Below, in pieces: positions 1 through 7,130 of a stretch of 10,630 bases of DNA. The stretch's first letter is position 1. Each line of letters starts with the position of its first letter. The DNA comes from an uncultured Kangiella sp. (lineage in GTDB: Bacteria; Pseudomonadota; Gammaproteobacteria; Enterobacterales; DSM-103792): positions 1 through 10,630 of the forward strand of contig CAMLKQ010000055.1 of assembly GCA_946480585.1 (NCBI GenBank), in the 5' to 3' direction. The position numbers and the translations under genes were made by a program. The notes beneath the pieces were generated by a model that was given only the letters and a program-made list of their open reading frames with translations, was not told the origin of the DNA and did no database searches.

Positions 1-1561
1 AGCGGTCGATCTCGGTAGTGATCTCGTGTTCGCTGAGCGCGGTGTTGTCGCGCATAAAGGCGAGCGCATCGTCACGGCTCCAGCCTTTGGCGTGCATGCC
101 GGTATCGACCACCAAACGGGCGGCGCGCCACATTTCGTAAACCAGTCGACCGAACTGCTGATACGGCGTTTCGTAGATGCCCATTTCGACGCCGAGTTTT
201 TCGCTGTAAAGACCCCAACCTTCGCCATAGGCGGAGATGTAGGAATAGCGACGGAACGGCGGCTGCTCGCCCTGTTCGCTCGCCAGTGCGTTTTGCAGAT
301 GGTGACCGGGCACGGCCTCATGCAAGGTCAGCGCTGGAATGGCCCACAGCGGCCGCTGATCGAGTTTGCTGGTGTTGACCCAGTAGAAACCGGCTTGTTT
401 CGGATCATTGCTGCCGACATAGCGACCGGTGGTGTAGGTCGGTGCGATATCGGCCGGTACCGGCGCCACGCCATACGGTTGCCGCGGCAGCATGCCGAAA
501 TACTGCGGCAGCTTGCCGTCGATTTTCTTGGAAAAATACGCGGCTTCGTTCAGCAGCTCACGGTCGGTTCTCGGATAGAACTGTGGGTCGGTGCGCAGGT
601 GCTGGAAGAATGCTTTCAGATCGCCATCGAAACCGACCTCGGTACGGATGGCATCCATCTCGGCGCGGATGCGCTTGACTTCGTCCAGACCGATCTGGTG
701 GATGGCATCGGCACTGAGCTCGAGTGTGGTGTACTCGTAGATCTCGGCGGCGTAATACGCCTTGCCTTTTGGCAGCTTGCTGGCGGCAATGGTCTTGCGT
801 GCCCGCGGCAGGTATTCGCTGCGCATGAATTGCAGCAAGGCCTGATAGGCCGGCACAACCTTGTCATTGATCACGGTCACGGCGCGGGCACGGATGGCAG
901 CCTGGCTGGCGGCATCGAGGCTGTCCGGCAGCTGTTTGAACGGCGCGTAAAACGCGCTTGCGGTGGCATCGCTGACGATATGTTTTTCGATGCTGGCATC
1001 CCGACCGGTCAGTACGACCTGCGGCACGCTCAGGCCCTTCTTCAGACCTTGCCGCATCAGCGCGGTCAGTTGTTCGAACTGGCGCGGCAGTTGTTCGAGC
1101 CGGTCAAGATAGCGTTCGCAATTGGCGATTGGCGCGCACTGAACATAGTCACCGCTGCGGGCATGATCGGCCCAGAACTGGGTATCACTGGTGAACGGCA
1201 TCAGGTAGCCGCCGAGTTGGTAATCGGCAATGCCGTTGCGAATTTGATCGGCAAAGATGCGGTAGTTGATCCGACTGCTGTCAGACAGTGTGCTGACGTC
1301 AATCTGGTCCAGTTCGCGGGCCACCTCCTGCAGGAAATCCACGCGGGTTTTGATCGCGGCTTCGCTCCAGTCGGTCAACCGGCGCTCGGCGTCCTTGTCG
1401 CCCAGGCTCGCGGCCAGCTCCGGGTATTGCTGCAGTCGGAATTGCCAGTCTTTTTCGTACAATGCCTGAAACGCCGTTTCGCTGTCCGCCTGCGCCAGCG
1501 GCGCGGCAGTGGTCAGAGCAAACCAGACAGCAGAGAGAGCAACAGCAGAACGTCGGAACAT
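1..1561 (-). CDS. DUF885 family secreted zinc-metallopeptidase-like protein (C-terminus cut by window edge)
   Basis: I read this frame by hand from an ATG at 1561 to the left edge; 520 codons are open with no stop, so the C-terminus lies outside. Residues 1-25 form a Sec signal peptide (MFRRS, a hydrophobic stretch, AQA before Asp26), so the protein should be periplasmic or lipid-free secreted. The family hallmark HEAVPGHH is at residues 414-421, followed by an EGWGLYSE block at 447-454. Together they fit the two His and downstream Glu of a gluzincin-type zinc site. DUF885 proteins are usually near 580-600 residues, so perhaps 60-80 are missing. Family members are often annotated as uncharacterised or as peptidases; the substrate cannot be read from sequence. 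Cys142 and Cys148 could form a disulfide. The start lacks a strong ribosome site, but the signal peptide supports it. A long reading frame on the opposite strand here is a coding shadow. Confidence 0.9.
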   Translation of the reverse strand, partial: MFRRSAVALSAVWFALTTAAPLAQADSETAFQALYEKDWQFRLQQYPELAASLGDKDAERRLTDWSEAAIKTRVDFLQEVARELDQIDVSTLSDSSRINYRIFADQIRNGIADYQLGGYLMPFTSDTQFWADHARSGDYVQCAPIANCERYLDRLEQLPRQFEQLTALMRQGLKKGLSVPQVVLTGRDASIEKHIVSDATASAFYAPFKQLPDSLDAASQAAIRARAVTVINDKVVPAYQALLQFMRSEYLPRARKTIAASKLPKGKAYYAAEIYEYTTLELSADAIHQIGLDEVKRIRAEMDAIRTEVGFDGDLKAFFQHLRTDPQFYPRTDRELLNEAAYFSKKIDGKLPQYFGMLPRQPYGVAPVPADIAPTYTTGRYVGSNDPKQAGFYWVNTSKLDQRPLWAIPALTLHEAVPGHHLQNALASEQGEQPPFRRYSYISAYGEGWGLYSEKLGVEMGIYETPYQQFGRLVYEMWRAARLVVDTGMHAKGWSRDDALAFMRDNTALSEHEITTEIDR

Positions 1562-1604
1562 GGCGGGCATCCATCAGCAACGAGAGCGCTGGCAATGGTG
1601 CCAC

Positions 1605-1632
1605 AAAGCCTGTCGGCCGCGACGGCCTTTTT
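1605..1632 (-). terminator. Weak bidirectional terminator-like hairpin
   Basis: In minus-strand RNA this forms about a 10-bp stem with one bulged A and one G-U pair, around the loop CGGC, about 50 bases past the stop of the solute-binding protein gene. It is followed by only three U residues, so it is a poor intrinsic terminator in that direction. Read on the plus strand, a GGCCG/CGGCC hairpin is followed by TTTTT, which looks better, but no plus-strand gene ends here. It probably separates the genes ending at 1681 and starting at 1561. Confidence 0.35.
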
Positions 1633-1680
1633 CAGTGGGATTTTTTCACCGCGCGGCGTGAAGGCGGTTGGCTTGCACAG

Positions 1681-2424
1681 TCAGCGCAGGCCACGCTGCT
1701 TTTGCACCTGCAGCAAAGCCTGATCGAAGCGGGCCAACTCGTCGGCGGTGACGCTGGCTTTGCTGAGCATGAAGAACACCGGCTCCCGGTGGATGACGGT
1801 GGGCAGTGGCACGATGTCGTGGACGGCTTCCTGCTGCAGGAAATAACCAAAAGCATCCGGTGCCAGCAGCAGATGGCCGCGACCATAACGCAGCATCGCC
1901 AGCCCTTGCGGATAGGCATCGAACTCAAACACGCGCTGGCTTTGCAACAAGTCCTGCCGTGCCGCCGCGTAGGCCGGGCCGAGCCAGCTGTCGCGCACCG
2001 CCAACCACGGCTTCGACAATTGCTGCAGATCATTGAATTGGCGAACATGCTGGAACTGCTGCCGTTGTTCGGCACGGACAAACAGCAGCACCCGCTCATC
2101 GCGATACGGCCGCGAGAACCAGGCGTAACGTTCGCGATCCGGCGTGCGCGATGCCCCGACCAGCACATCGACCGTGCCGGATTCGAGCAGGGCGAGGCGA
2201 CGGGCGATCAAGGTTTCGCGACTTTCCGCCAGCAAACAAAAACCGGCGACTTCAGCAATCGCGTTCAGCCATTCCTGATCGATGGCCGACTCCGTCAACT
2301 GTTGCTCGCGCTGCGCACCCCAGACACCGGATGCGGCCACTTTAAGTGTGCGCTCGCACGCGGCCGGCTCTTGCATGAGAACCAGCGTCAGCAACAGACT
2401 GATCGCAACACGTGCCAGCACCAT
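1681..2424 (-). CDS. Periplasmic solute-binding protein, family 3 (SBP_bac_3-like), orphan
   Basis: This 247-residue protein has an N-terminal hydrophobic segment (residues 3-17) typical of a Sec signal, so a periplasmic location is likely. The pattern around residues 78-117 is characteristic of type 2 periplasmic binding folds: LLESGTVDVLVGASRTPDRE, then FSRPYRDE and LLFVR. This is the hinge region of family 3 amino-acid-type binding proteins. No ABC permease or ATPase for import is nearby, so it may sense or scavenge rather than feed a linked transporter. Cys23 sits after PAA, but the residue at -3 is Pro, so a lipobox is not convincing. GGAG lies only two bases before the ATG; the GTG at codon 2 has better spacing and could be the true start. 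The gene begins 51 bases after the dGTPase-like gene. The ligand is unknown. Confidence 0.85.
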   Translation of the reverse strand: MVLARVAISLLLTLVLMQEPAACERTLKVAASGVWGAQREQQLTESAIDQEWLNAIAEVAGFCLLAESRETLIARRLALLESGTVDVLVGASRTPDRERYAWFSRPYRDERVLLFVRAEQRQQFQHVRQFNDLQQLSKPWLAVRDSWLGPAYAAARQDLLQSQRVFEFDAYPQGLAMLRYGRGHLLLAPDAFGYFLQQEAVHDIVPLPTVIHREPVFFMLSKASVTADELARFDQALLQVQKQRGLR

Positions 2425-2443
2425 GGCTCCGCAAACCGTAACA

Positions 2444-2460
2444 GACAGGCTGTCACTATA
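2444..2460 (-). promoter_or_regulatory. Possible -10 element and small inverted repeat upstream of the solute-binding protein gene
   Basis: On the minus strand TATAGT (2460-2455) resembles a sigma-70 -10 box, but no convincing -35 box lies 16-18 bases upstream. Next to it is an 11-base inverted repeat, GACAG-N-CTGTC (2444-2454), that would lie at or just after the transcription start. This could be a weak promoter with an operator, or chance in a 51-base gap. Confidence 0.25.
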
Positions 2461-2475
2461 CGCCGTTGGCCGTGG

Positions 2476-3789
2476 TCAGCGGGCCATACCACCAATCTGA
2501 TGTGCCAAGTAGGTCGCATACTGGTCGGTCATGCCGGCGACATAGTCGAGCACCCGCATGTAGGCCTGATACAGCGGTTGCCCGGCCGCCGGGGCATTGC
2601 CGCCCATCAGATCGAGCACCCGCCGGTAACGGAAACTCGGGTTGCCGGTTTTGTGCTGTTCATGCACCGCATGACAGAACACATCGAGCAGTGTGCCGAT
2701 GGTCGAGAATGCGCCGATCTCCAGTTCGGATTTGCGGGCGTTGCGAAACACTTTTTCGTAGGCGAGTTTCTTGCCAGCTTTGACGCCGGCAGCGACATCA
2801 TCGTCACCATCGAGCAGCAGTTCGCCATGATATTCGCCACGTAGCATCGCGTCCTTGTGCCGGACGAACGCGGCCAGCGCCGACGCCAGCATCCGCTCCA
2901 TCGCGCGGCCACGGAATGCACTGATGCGGCGACGCGGGCTGAGCCGGCTGTCCTGCGCATACTCGTGCGGCGTTTCCCAACCGCATAGCTGCAGCAGAAT
3001 TTGTTCGACAGCTTCGTACTGCAGGATGTTCAGCTCGAGCGCGTCTTCGAGATCGAGAATGGTGTAGCAGATGTCATCGGCCGCTTCGAGCAGGAAGCAG
3101 AGCGGATGGCGGCAGAATTTGTCCGGCGCGAGCGGCAGCAATCCGAGCTTGCTGGCGATTTCATTGAACAACAGCCGCTCACTCTGGAAGCAACCGAATT
3201 TTTCCTTGGCGCCGGCGTGGCTCGACGTCCACGGATACTTCATCAAGGTGCCGAGGGTCGGATAAGTCAACCGCATGCCACCTTCGAACTGGTGATATTC
3301 GGTTTGGCTGACCACCCGAAAGCCGTGGGCATTGGCCTCGAAGGTGCAAAGATCGTCGCGCTGTTCCGGGCTCAGCTCGGCCAACAACTCACCGCTGCGA
3401 TGACGGCGAAAAAAATCGCGCACCGCGTACTCGCCAGCATGACCAAACGGCGGATGACCAATGTCATGGGCGAGGCAGGCCGCCTGGACTATCGCGCCCA
3501 GATCCGCCGGCGTGATCCACGGCGGCAGGTCACTCGCAATCGCCTCGCCGGCCATGATGCCGAGGCTGCGGCCGACCGAGCCGACTTCGATGCTGTGAGT
3601 CAGCCGGGTGTGGATATGATCATTGAGTGACAGCGGATGCACCTGGGTTTTGCGACCCAACCGGCGAAACGCGCTGGAGAACACGATCCGATCGTGATCC
3701 TTGTGGAAATGCGAGCGCCCCGGTTCCGGCTCACCACTGAGTTCGTGATGCGCGCGATGCGGCGTCAGCAAACGACCCCAATCCATCAT
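2476..3789 (-). CDS. dgt: dGTPase-like HD-domain deoxynucleotide triphosphohydrolase
   Basis: This 437-residue cytoplasmic protein belongs to the deoxyguanosinetriphosphate triphosphohydrolase family, which cleaves dNTPs to the deoxynucleoside and triphosphate. The N-terminal HFHKDHDRIVFSSAFRRLGRKTQV stretch (from residue 27) is a family signature. The HD metal site is visible as His65 (LTHSIEV), His108-Asp109 (AHDIGHPPFGHAGE) and Asp238/Asp239 (ADDICYTILDLEDA). The length fits the shorter dGTPase-like subfamily rather than the roughly 505-residue E. coli Dgt, so dGTP specificity is not certain. A GTG start at 3852 would overlap the preceding gene by 22 bases. I prefer the ATG at 3789 because GGGAG lies eight bases before it and the family N-terminus (MMDWGRLL) begins there. 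The gene follows the sigma/membrane-protein pair by 41 bases and may be cotranscribed with it. Confidence 0.93.
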   Translation of the reverse strand: MMDWGRLLTPHRAHHELSGEPEPGRSHFHKDHDRIVFSSAFRRLGRKTQVHPLSLNDHIHTRLTHSIEVGSVGRSLGIMAGEAIASDLPPWITPADLGAIVQAACLAHDIGHPPFGHAGEYAVRDFFRRHRSGELLAELSPEQRDDLCTFEANAHGFRVVSQTEYHQFEGGMRLTYPTLGTLMKYPWTSSHAGAKEKFGCFQSERLLFNEIASKLGLLPLAPDKFCRHPLCFLLEAADDICYTILDLEDALELNILQYEAVEQILLQLCGWETPHEYAQDSRLSPRRRISAFRGRAMERMLASALAAFVRHKDAMLRGEYHGELLLDGDDDVAAGVKAGKKLAYEKVFRNARKSELEIGAFSTIGTLLDVFCHAVHEQHKTGNPSFRYRRVLDLMGGNAPAAGQPLYQAYMRVLDYVAGMTDQYATYLAHQIGGMAR

Positions 3790-3797
3790 CTCGATGA

Positions 3798-3802
3798 CTC
3801 CC
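3798..3802 (-). promoter_or_regulatory. Ribosome binding site deciding the dgt start
   Basis: GGGAG on the minus strand lies eight bases before the ATG at 3789. It supports that start over the upstream in-frame GTG at 3852, which would overlap the previous gene. Confidence 0.65.
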
Positions 3803-3830
3803 GCTTCCGCCGTCCGGTGGTTCGTGCCGG

Positions 3831-4406
3831 TCAGCGCAAATCCTGCAACCACTGCTCGACTTCGGCGATGGTACGCCGTTCACGCCGGGCCCGGCGCCGA
3901 CACAATGCCATCCACAGCAACAAGGTTACGGTAACCAGAAGGCCGCCACTGAACGCGGCCACGCCAAACGCCTTGGGTGGGTAGATCCACACCGCCAGCA
4001 GATTCCACAGCCATGCCAAAGCGATCGCATAAGGCAGCACGGCGTTGCCAAACCGGATGGTGCGCAGAGTGCCTTCGGCGCGCGTTTTTTTCAGTTCCAG
4101 CAGCCCGCGGACACTGTCTTCCGAGGCACGGAAACTGCCGCTGCGGGCGCGCAGGTTGAACCAGGTCAGCAACGGCGCCAACACCGCCCACAACCAGCCC
4201 CACAGTTGCCACAGCGTAGGCAAAGGCTTGAACCACTGCCAGTAAATCGCCAGTGCCCACACCATCAAGACGACAGCAATCTCGACACCGATGAGCGCAT
4301 AGAGGCGCAAGGTATGCCAGCGAGTACTGCGTTGCAGCGTCGGCAGATCGATTGCTTGCGCCTGCCAGGTCGTCGCCAACTGCAACCAGTCATTGCTGTC
4401 GGTCAT
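3831..4406 (-). CDS. Four-helix membrane protein, putative anti-sigma factor partner
   Basis: I do not recognise a named family in this 191-residue protein. It has a cytoplasmic-looking N-terminal stretch of about 30 residues with spaced Trp, Gln and Leu (DWLQL, TWQAQ, LPTLQ). Four hydrophobic segments follow, near residues 34-52, 64-82, 122-140 and 146-166. A charged loop separates helices 2 and 3 (about 85-115), and the tail is very basic then acidic (RRRARRERR, then VEQWLQDLR). Its ATG at 4406 overlaps the stop of the ECF sigma factor gene (ATGA), so the two are translationally coupled, which is the usual arrangement for a sigma factor and its membrane-bound regulator. I see no zinc-binding HxxxCxxC anti-sigma motif. 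The anti-sigma role therefore rests on context and the short N-terminal segment. A simple membrane protein of unknown function is the alternative. Confidence 0.85.
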   Translation of the reverse strand: MTDSNDWLQLATTWQAQAIDLPTLQRSTRWHTLRLYALIGVEIAVVLMVWALAIYWQWFKPLPTLWQLWGWLWAVLAPLLTWFNLRARSGSFRASEDSVRGLLELKKTRAEGTLRTIRFGNAVLPYAIALAWLWNLLAVWIYPPKAFGVAAFSGGLLVTVTLLLWMALCRRRARRERRTIAEVEQWLQDLR

Positions 4407-4927
4407 GCCTGTTCTCCGCTCACCACATTCTCCGTTTCACCGAGCGCGGCCATCAGCTGCTTGCGGGCCCGTGACAATCGCACGGCGACGTTGCCAACCG
4501 ATATGCCGAGCACACCGCCAATTTCTTCGTGCGACAGCCCTTCGAGTGCCAGCGTGACCAGTTCGCGTTGCACCAGCGGCAATTCGCGCACGGCATCCAG
4601 CAGGCGCTCACTGCGTTGCTGCAGACTGGCCTGCCGCTCCGGGCTGGCGCGAGTGTCAGGAATCGCCTCGTCGAGCGGTTCGCGCGCGAGTTCGCGTTGG
4701 TGCTGCAACACATGCTCGACCGCCCGGTTGTGGGCGATGCGCAGGACAAAGGTTTTGACACTGGCATCGCCGCGGTAGCGCGGCAATGCCTGCCATACCG
4801 CCAGCAGGATCTCCTGCACCAACTCGTCCCGCCGGGCCGGATTGCGTTCGAACGCCGACGCCACACGGGCGATGGCAGCGCCGTATTGCGACAACACGGC
4901 GTTGAACGACAATGCCTGCGACTCCAT
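4403..4927 (-). CDS. ECF-type RNA polymerase sigma factor (sigma-70 family)
   Basis: This 174-residue protein has the compact two-domain layout of an extracytoplasmic-function sigma factor. Sigma region 2 spans about residues 12-80, including DELVQEILLAVWQALPRYRG (34-53) and the following KTFVLRIAHNRAVEHV helix for -10 recognition. A charged linker (about 81-103) is followed by region 4 (about 105-160), with the helix-turn-helix LSHEEIGGVLGISVGNVAVR (131-150) for -35 binding. There is no C-terminal extension, so it is not the SnoaL-fused type. The downstream membrane protein starts within its stop codon, which suggests stress- or envelope-responsive control by membrane sequestration. The ATG at 4927 has only a modest ribosome site (AGG with suitable spacing). 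The regulon and ECF subgroup cannot be assigned by eye. Confidence 0.93.
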   Translation of the reverse strand: MESQALSFNAVLSQYGAAIARVASAFERNPARRDELVQEILLAVWQALPRYRGDASVKTFVLRIAHNRAVEHVLQHQRELAREPLDEAIPDTRASPERQASLQQRSERLLDAVRELPLVQRELVTLALEGLSHEEIGGVLGISVGNVAVRLSRARKQLMAALGETENVVSGEQA

Positions 4928-4957
4928 ACCGACCTATCCCGTAGTGCGAGGTCGGCG

Positions 4958-4963
4958 ATTGTA
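4958..4963 (-). promoter_or_regulatory. Possible -10 box before the sigma factor gene
   Basis: TACAAT on the minus strand lies about 30 bases before the sigma factor ATG and resembles a housekeeping -10 box. I find no good -35 hexamer at the usual distance and no GGAAC-type ECF -35 motif, so autoregulation is not shown. The 68-base gap holds nothing else I recognise. Confidence 0.25.
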
Positions 4964-4995
4964 GCGCATGCCGTCGCGGGCACCGGCGGTGAGAA

Positions 4996-5148
4996 TCAGC
5001 GCTCGAGCCGGTGATGCCGCCACGCCAGCAGCAGAAAAACCAGTCCCACCGGCAGAAACCCTGTCGCCTGAGTGCCGATGAGCAGAAAGGCCGCACCGAT
5101 GCTGGCGAAGCGCCGACTCGGCATGGAACAGAATGCAGCTTGCATCAT
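4996..5148 (-). CDS. Putative small membrane protein, about 50 residues
   Basis: This short frame encodes MMQAAFCSMPSRRF followed by a largely hydrophobic region (about residues 15-42) and a basic end (WRHHRLER). It would make one or two closely spaced membrane helices with a positively charged C-terminus. A strong ribosome site, AAGAGGA (5154-5160), lies five bases before the ATG at 5148 and eight before a second ATG at 5145. An in-frame GTG at 5181 falls inside a hairpin and is less likely. The gene sits between natB and the sigma factor gene on the same strand. I do not recognise a family. The ribosome site and hydrophobic pattern argue for a real gene, but short hydrophobic frames also arise by chance. 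Confidence 0.5.
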   Translation of the reverse strand: MMQAAFCSMPSRRFASIGAAFLLIGTQATGFLPVGLVFLLLAWRHHRLER

Positions 5149-5153
5149 GATCA

Positions 5154-5160
5154 TCCTCTT
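5154..5160 (-). promoter_or_regulatory. Strong ribosome binding site of the small membrane ORF
   Basis: AAGAGGA on the minus strand is close to the consensus anti-16S complement and is well spaced for the tandem ATGs at 5148 and 5145. It is the main evidence that the small ORF is translated and that it starts here rather than at the upstream GTG. Confidence 0.55.
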
Positions 5161-5163
5161 CTG

Positions 5164-5200
5164 TCGCGACCCGGCGGCCACTGCGGCTGCCGGGTCGCGA
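5164..5200 (-). terminator. Long GC-rich hairpin between natB and the small membrane ORF
   Basis: The arms 5164-5175 and 5189-5200 (TCGCGACCCGGC and its exact complement) form a perfect 12-bp stem, with three more pairs possible inside after one mismatch. It begins eight bases after the natB stop. There is no U-run, so it is not a classical intrinsic terminator. It could protect the 3' end of the upstream message, attenuate readthrough, or affect translation of the small ORF, whose ribosome site begins only three bases after the stem. Confidence 0.55.
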
Positions 5201-5208
5201 AACGAGAC

Positions 5209-6390
5209 TTACACACCGAGAACAAACTTCTCGCTCTTCAGCTTCCAGCTGGAGAAGGCGACGCAGAGCAGCGCCAGACCCAGCGAAACGAAAGCTGTGG
5301 TCAGGAACGCGGTCGCCGGCACCGCATTGCCTTTTGCCAACTCAAGCATCAGGGTCTGCTCGGCCAGCACCGGCACGGCGTACATCCAGCCCTGCGTGTT
5401 CAGGTCCAGCATCGGCACAACCACCGCCGGAATCAGCGGCAGCATCAGCGCGAAGCCAACCGAGGTTTGCGCCTCTTTGAACGATTTCGAATTCATCGCC
5501 AAGGCAATCTCGAACGCCGACGCAAACAGACACAGCGGCAGCGAGACCGCGATCAACAGCAGCAAGCTCGGCAGGCCCAGTCGCCACGACATGCTGATTT
5601 CTTCCAGCGGCATCGAGGTCAACACAAAATGGCCGACGATCAATTCCAGACTTAAGCCCACCGCGCACAGCAACGCACCGGCGAGCCACTTGCCGGCAAT
5701 CAGCTCCAACGGCTTGACCGGTTGTGCCAGCAGGATTTCCAGCGACTTGCGCTCGCGCTCGCCCGCCGTGGTGTCAATGGCGAGGTTGAGGCAGAAGTAA
5801 AAGGTCGCGACAAAGAAAATGCCGAAGATGGCGCCGACGATTTTGCCGGAACGCGACGCACTGGTCGCGGTGTCGTATTCCTGCACCGGCACCGGCGCCA
5901 GCACGGCCGGTGACACGCCATGCGCCAGCAGACGCGCCTGCGCAATGCTGTTGCCGTAGGTGCGCAGCACCTGTTCAATGCGGCGCAGTTTCGATTGCTG
6001 ATCAGCTGCGGAGTCAGACCACAGTTCGATCGGTGACGGCCGCAGCGCCTGGTACTTCTCGGCGAAATCGGCGGGGATGCGGATCACTGCCGCCTGCTTG
6101 CGCTCGCGCAGCAGCGCGGTGATCGCCGCTTCGTCCATGTCATCGCGTTCGAGCACGGTGACGCCCTGCTCTTTCAGCTGCTGCATCAGCGTCGGTGCCT
6201 GGCTCGCGCCAATCACCACCACCTCGTTGGTTTCCCGATCGACTTTGGTGGCTTTCGAAATGGCGGTGTTCAGCACGCCCCACATCATCAGCGGGTAGAT
6301 GAAAACGAACAGCGCCAGCATCATCAGCGAACGCTTGTCGCGCAGCGCATCGATGACTTCCTTGCGCCAAATGACAGAGAACCGGTTCAT
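5209..6390 (-). CDS. natB: NatB-type ABC exporter permease (ABC-2 family)
   Basis: This 393-residue inner-membrane protein matches the NatB/YhaP-type ABC-2 permease layout. Helix 1 is near residues 21-41, followed by a large extracytoplasmic domain (about 45-180) and then a cluster of helices from about 184 to the C-terminus. The conserved cytoplasmic coupling element DTTAGERERKSLEILLAQP is at 206-224, where such permeases contact the ATPase. The ATG at 6390 overlaps the stop of natA (ATGA), so the two subunits are translationally coupled. A longer frame starting upstream at 6465 adds an arginine-rich non-homologous leader inside natA and is rejected. In Bacillus, NatAB exports sodium, but many homologues have other or unknown substrates, so the symbol marks family membership only. 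Confidence 0.9.
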   Translation of the reverse strand: MNRFSVIWRKEVIDALRDKRSLMMLALFVFIYPLMMWGVLNTAISKATKVDRETNEVVVIGASQAPTLMQQLKEQGVTVLERDDMDEAAITALLRERKQAAVIRIPADFAEKYQALRPSPIELWSDSAADQQSKLRRIEQVLRTYGNSIAQARLLAHGVSPAVLAPVPVQEYDTATSASRSGKIVGAIFGIFFVATFYFCLNLAIDTTAGERERKSLEILLAQPVKPLELIAGKWLAGALLCAVGLSLELIVGHFVLTSMPLEEISMSWRLGLPSLLLLIAVSLPLCLFASAFEIALAMNSKSFKEAQTSVGFALMLPLIPAVVVPMLDLNTQGWMYAVPVLAEQTLMLELAKGNAVPATAFLTTAFVSLGLALLCVAFSSWKLKSEKFVLGV

Positions 6391-7121
6391 GCTGCAATTC
6401 CTTCTTCGGTGCCGATCAGGCTGACAAACGCATCTTCCAGGTTGCTGATGCCGGTCTGTTCGCACAGCGCTGCCGGCGAACCCTGCGCCACCGATTTGCC
6501 TTGGGCAATGACGATGACATCGTCACAAAGATGTGACACTTCCTGCATCACGTGGGTCGCCATGATGATGCAGCAGCCGCGTTCACGCAGCGCCAGCAAG
6601 GCCCGGCGCAAGGCGCGCGTGCTCATCACGTCGAGGCCCCGGGTTGGCTCATCGAGCAGCAGGTTGCGTGGCCGGTGCAGCAGCGCCCGCGCCAGCGCCA
6701 CTTTCAGGCGCTGGCCTTGCGAGAAGCCGGTGGCGCGACGCTCGATGATGTCCTGCATCGCCAGCAGTTCCACCACGTCGGTCGTGGCGCTGTCGATGTC
6801 GGCGCGCTTCATGCCGTGCAACTCACCGAAATAGCGCAGATGCTCGCGGGTGCTAAGCCGTTCATAGAGACCGACCTGATCGGTCAGGATGCCCATGTTC
6901 TTGCGCGCCGCGATCGGATCGACCGCCGGATCAACGCCGTCGATGCTGACGCTGCCCTGATCCCGCTGCAGCAAGCCAAACAGGATGCGCAACGCGGTGG
7001 TTTTGCCGGCACCGTTCGGGCCGAGCAGACCGACGATTTGGCCGTCATTGGCGTGGAAGCTGGCGCCATTCAACGCCTGCACCTTGCCGAAGGCTTTTTG
7101 CAGATTGTCTACCTTGATCAT
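6387..7121 (-). CDS. natA: NatA-type ABC exporter ATP-binding subunit
   Basis: This 244-residue cytoplasmic ATPase has every ABC motif in order: Walker A GPNGAGKTT (34-42), Q-loop Gln82 (TDQVGLYE), signature FSQGQ (133-137, the variant common in NatA-type exporters), Walker B NLLLDEP (153-159), D-loop (GLD) and switch His190 (ATHVM). It should power the permease encoded next, whose ATG overlaps its stop codon. The ribosome site AAGGA (7128-7132) overlaps the TAA stop of the upstream hydrolase gene and lies six bases before the ATG, which indicates one polycistronic message. The substrate is not readable: sodium, a drug or a peptide are possible in this family. Confidence 0.93.
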   Translation of the reverse strand: MIKVDNLQKAFGKVQALNGASFHANDGQIVGLLGPNGAGKTTALRILFGLLQRDQGSVSIDGVDPAVDPIAARKNMGILTDQVGLYERLSTREHLRYFGELHGMKRADIDSATTDVVELLAMQDIIERRATGFSQGQRLKVALARALLHRPRNLLLDEPTRGLDVMSTRALRRALLALRERGCCIIMATHVMQEVSHLCDDVIVIAQGKSVAQGSPAALCEQTGISNLEDAFVSLIGTEEGIAA

Positions 7122-7130
7122 GATGAATCC

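Noticed and set aside
26..1723. Plus-strand open frame of 565 codons
   Set aside because: It is antisense to the DUF885 gene, whose minus frame carries a signal peptide and the HEAVPGHH motif. The plus frame shows no recognisable domain and reflects GC-rich codon bias.
2350..2424. Lipoprotein signal in the solute-binding protein
   Set aside because: A Cys follows PAA near residue 23, but Pro at -3 does not fit a lipobox.
1462..2844. Plus-strand open frame of 460 codons
   Set aside because: It runs antisense across the solute-binding protein and the end of dgt, both strongly supported. Its translation is rich in Gln/Arg/His without domain structure.
3790..3852. 21-residue N-terminal extension of the dGTPase-like protein from a GTG
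   Set aside because: It would overlap the preceding gene and precedes a good ribosome site that points to the ATG at 3789.
6391..6465. 25-residue N-terminal extension of NatB
   Set aside because: It lies inside natA, is Arg/His/Gln-rich and unlike a permease N-terminus. The ATGA overlap start at 6390 gives a normal NatB start.
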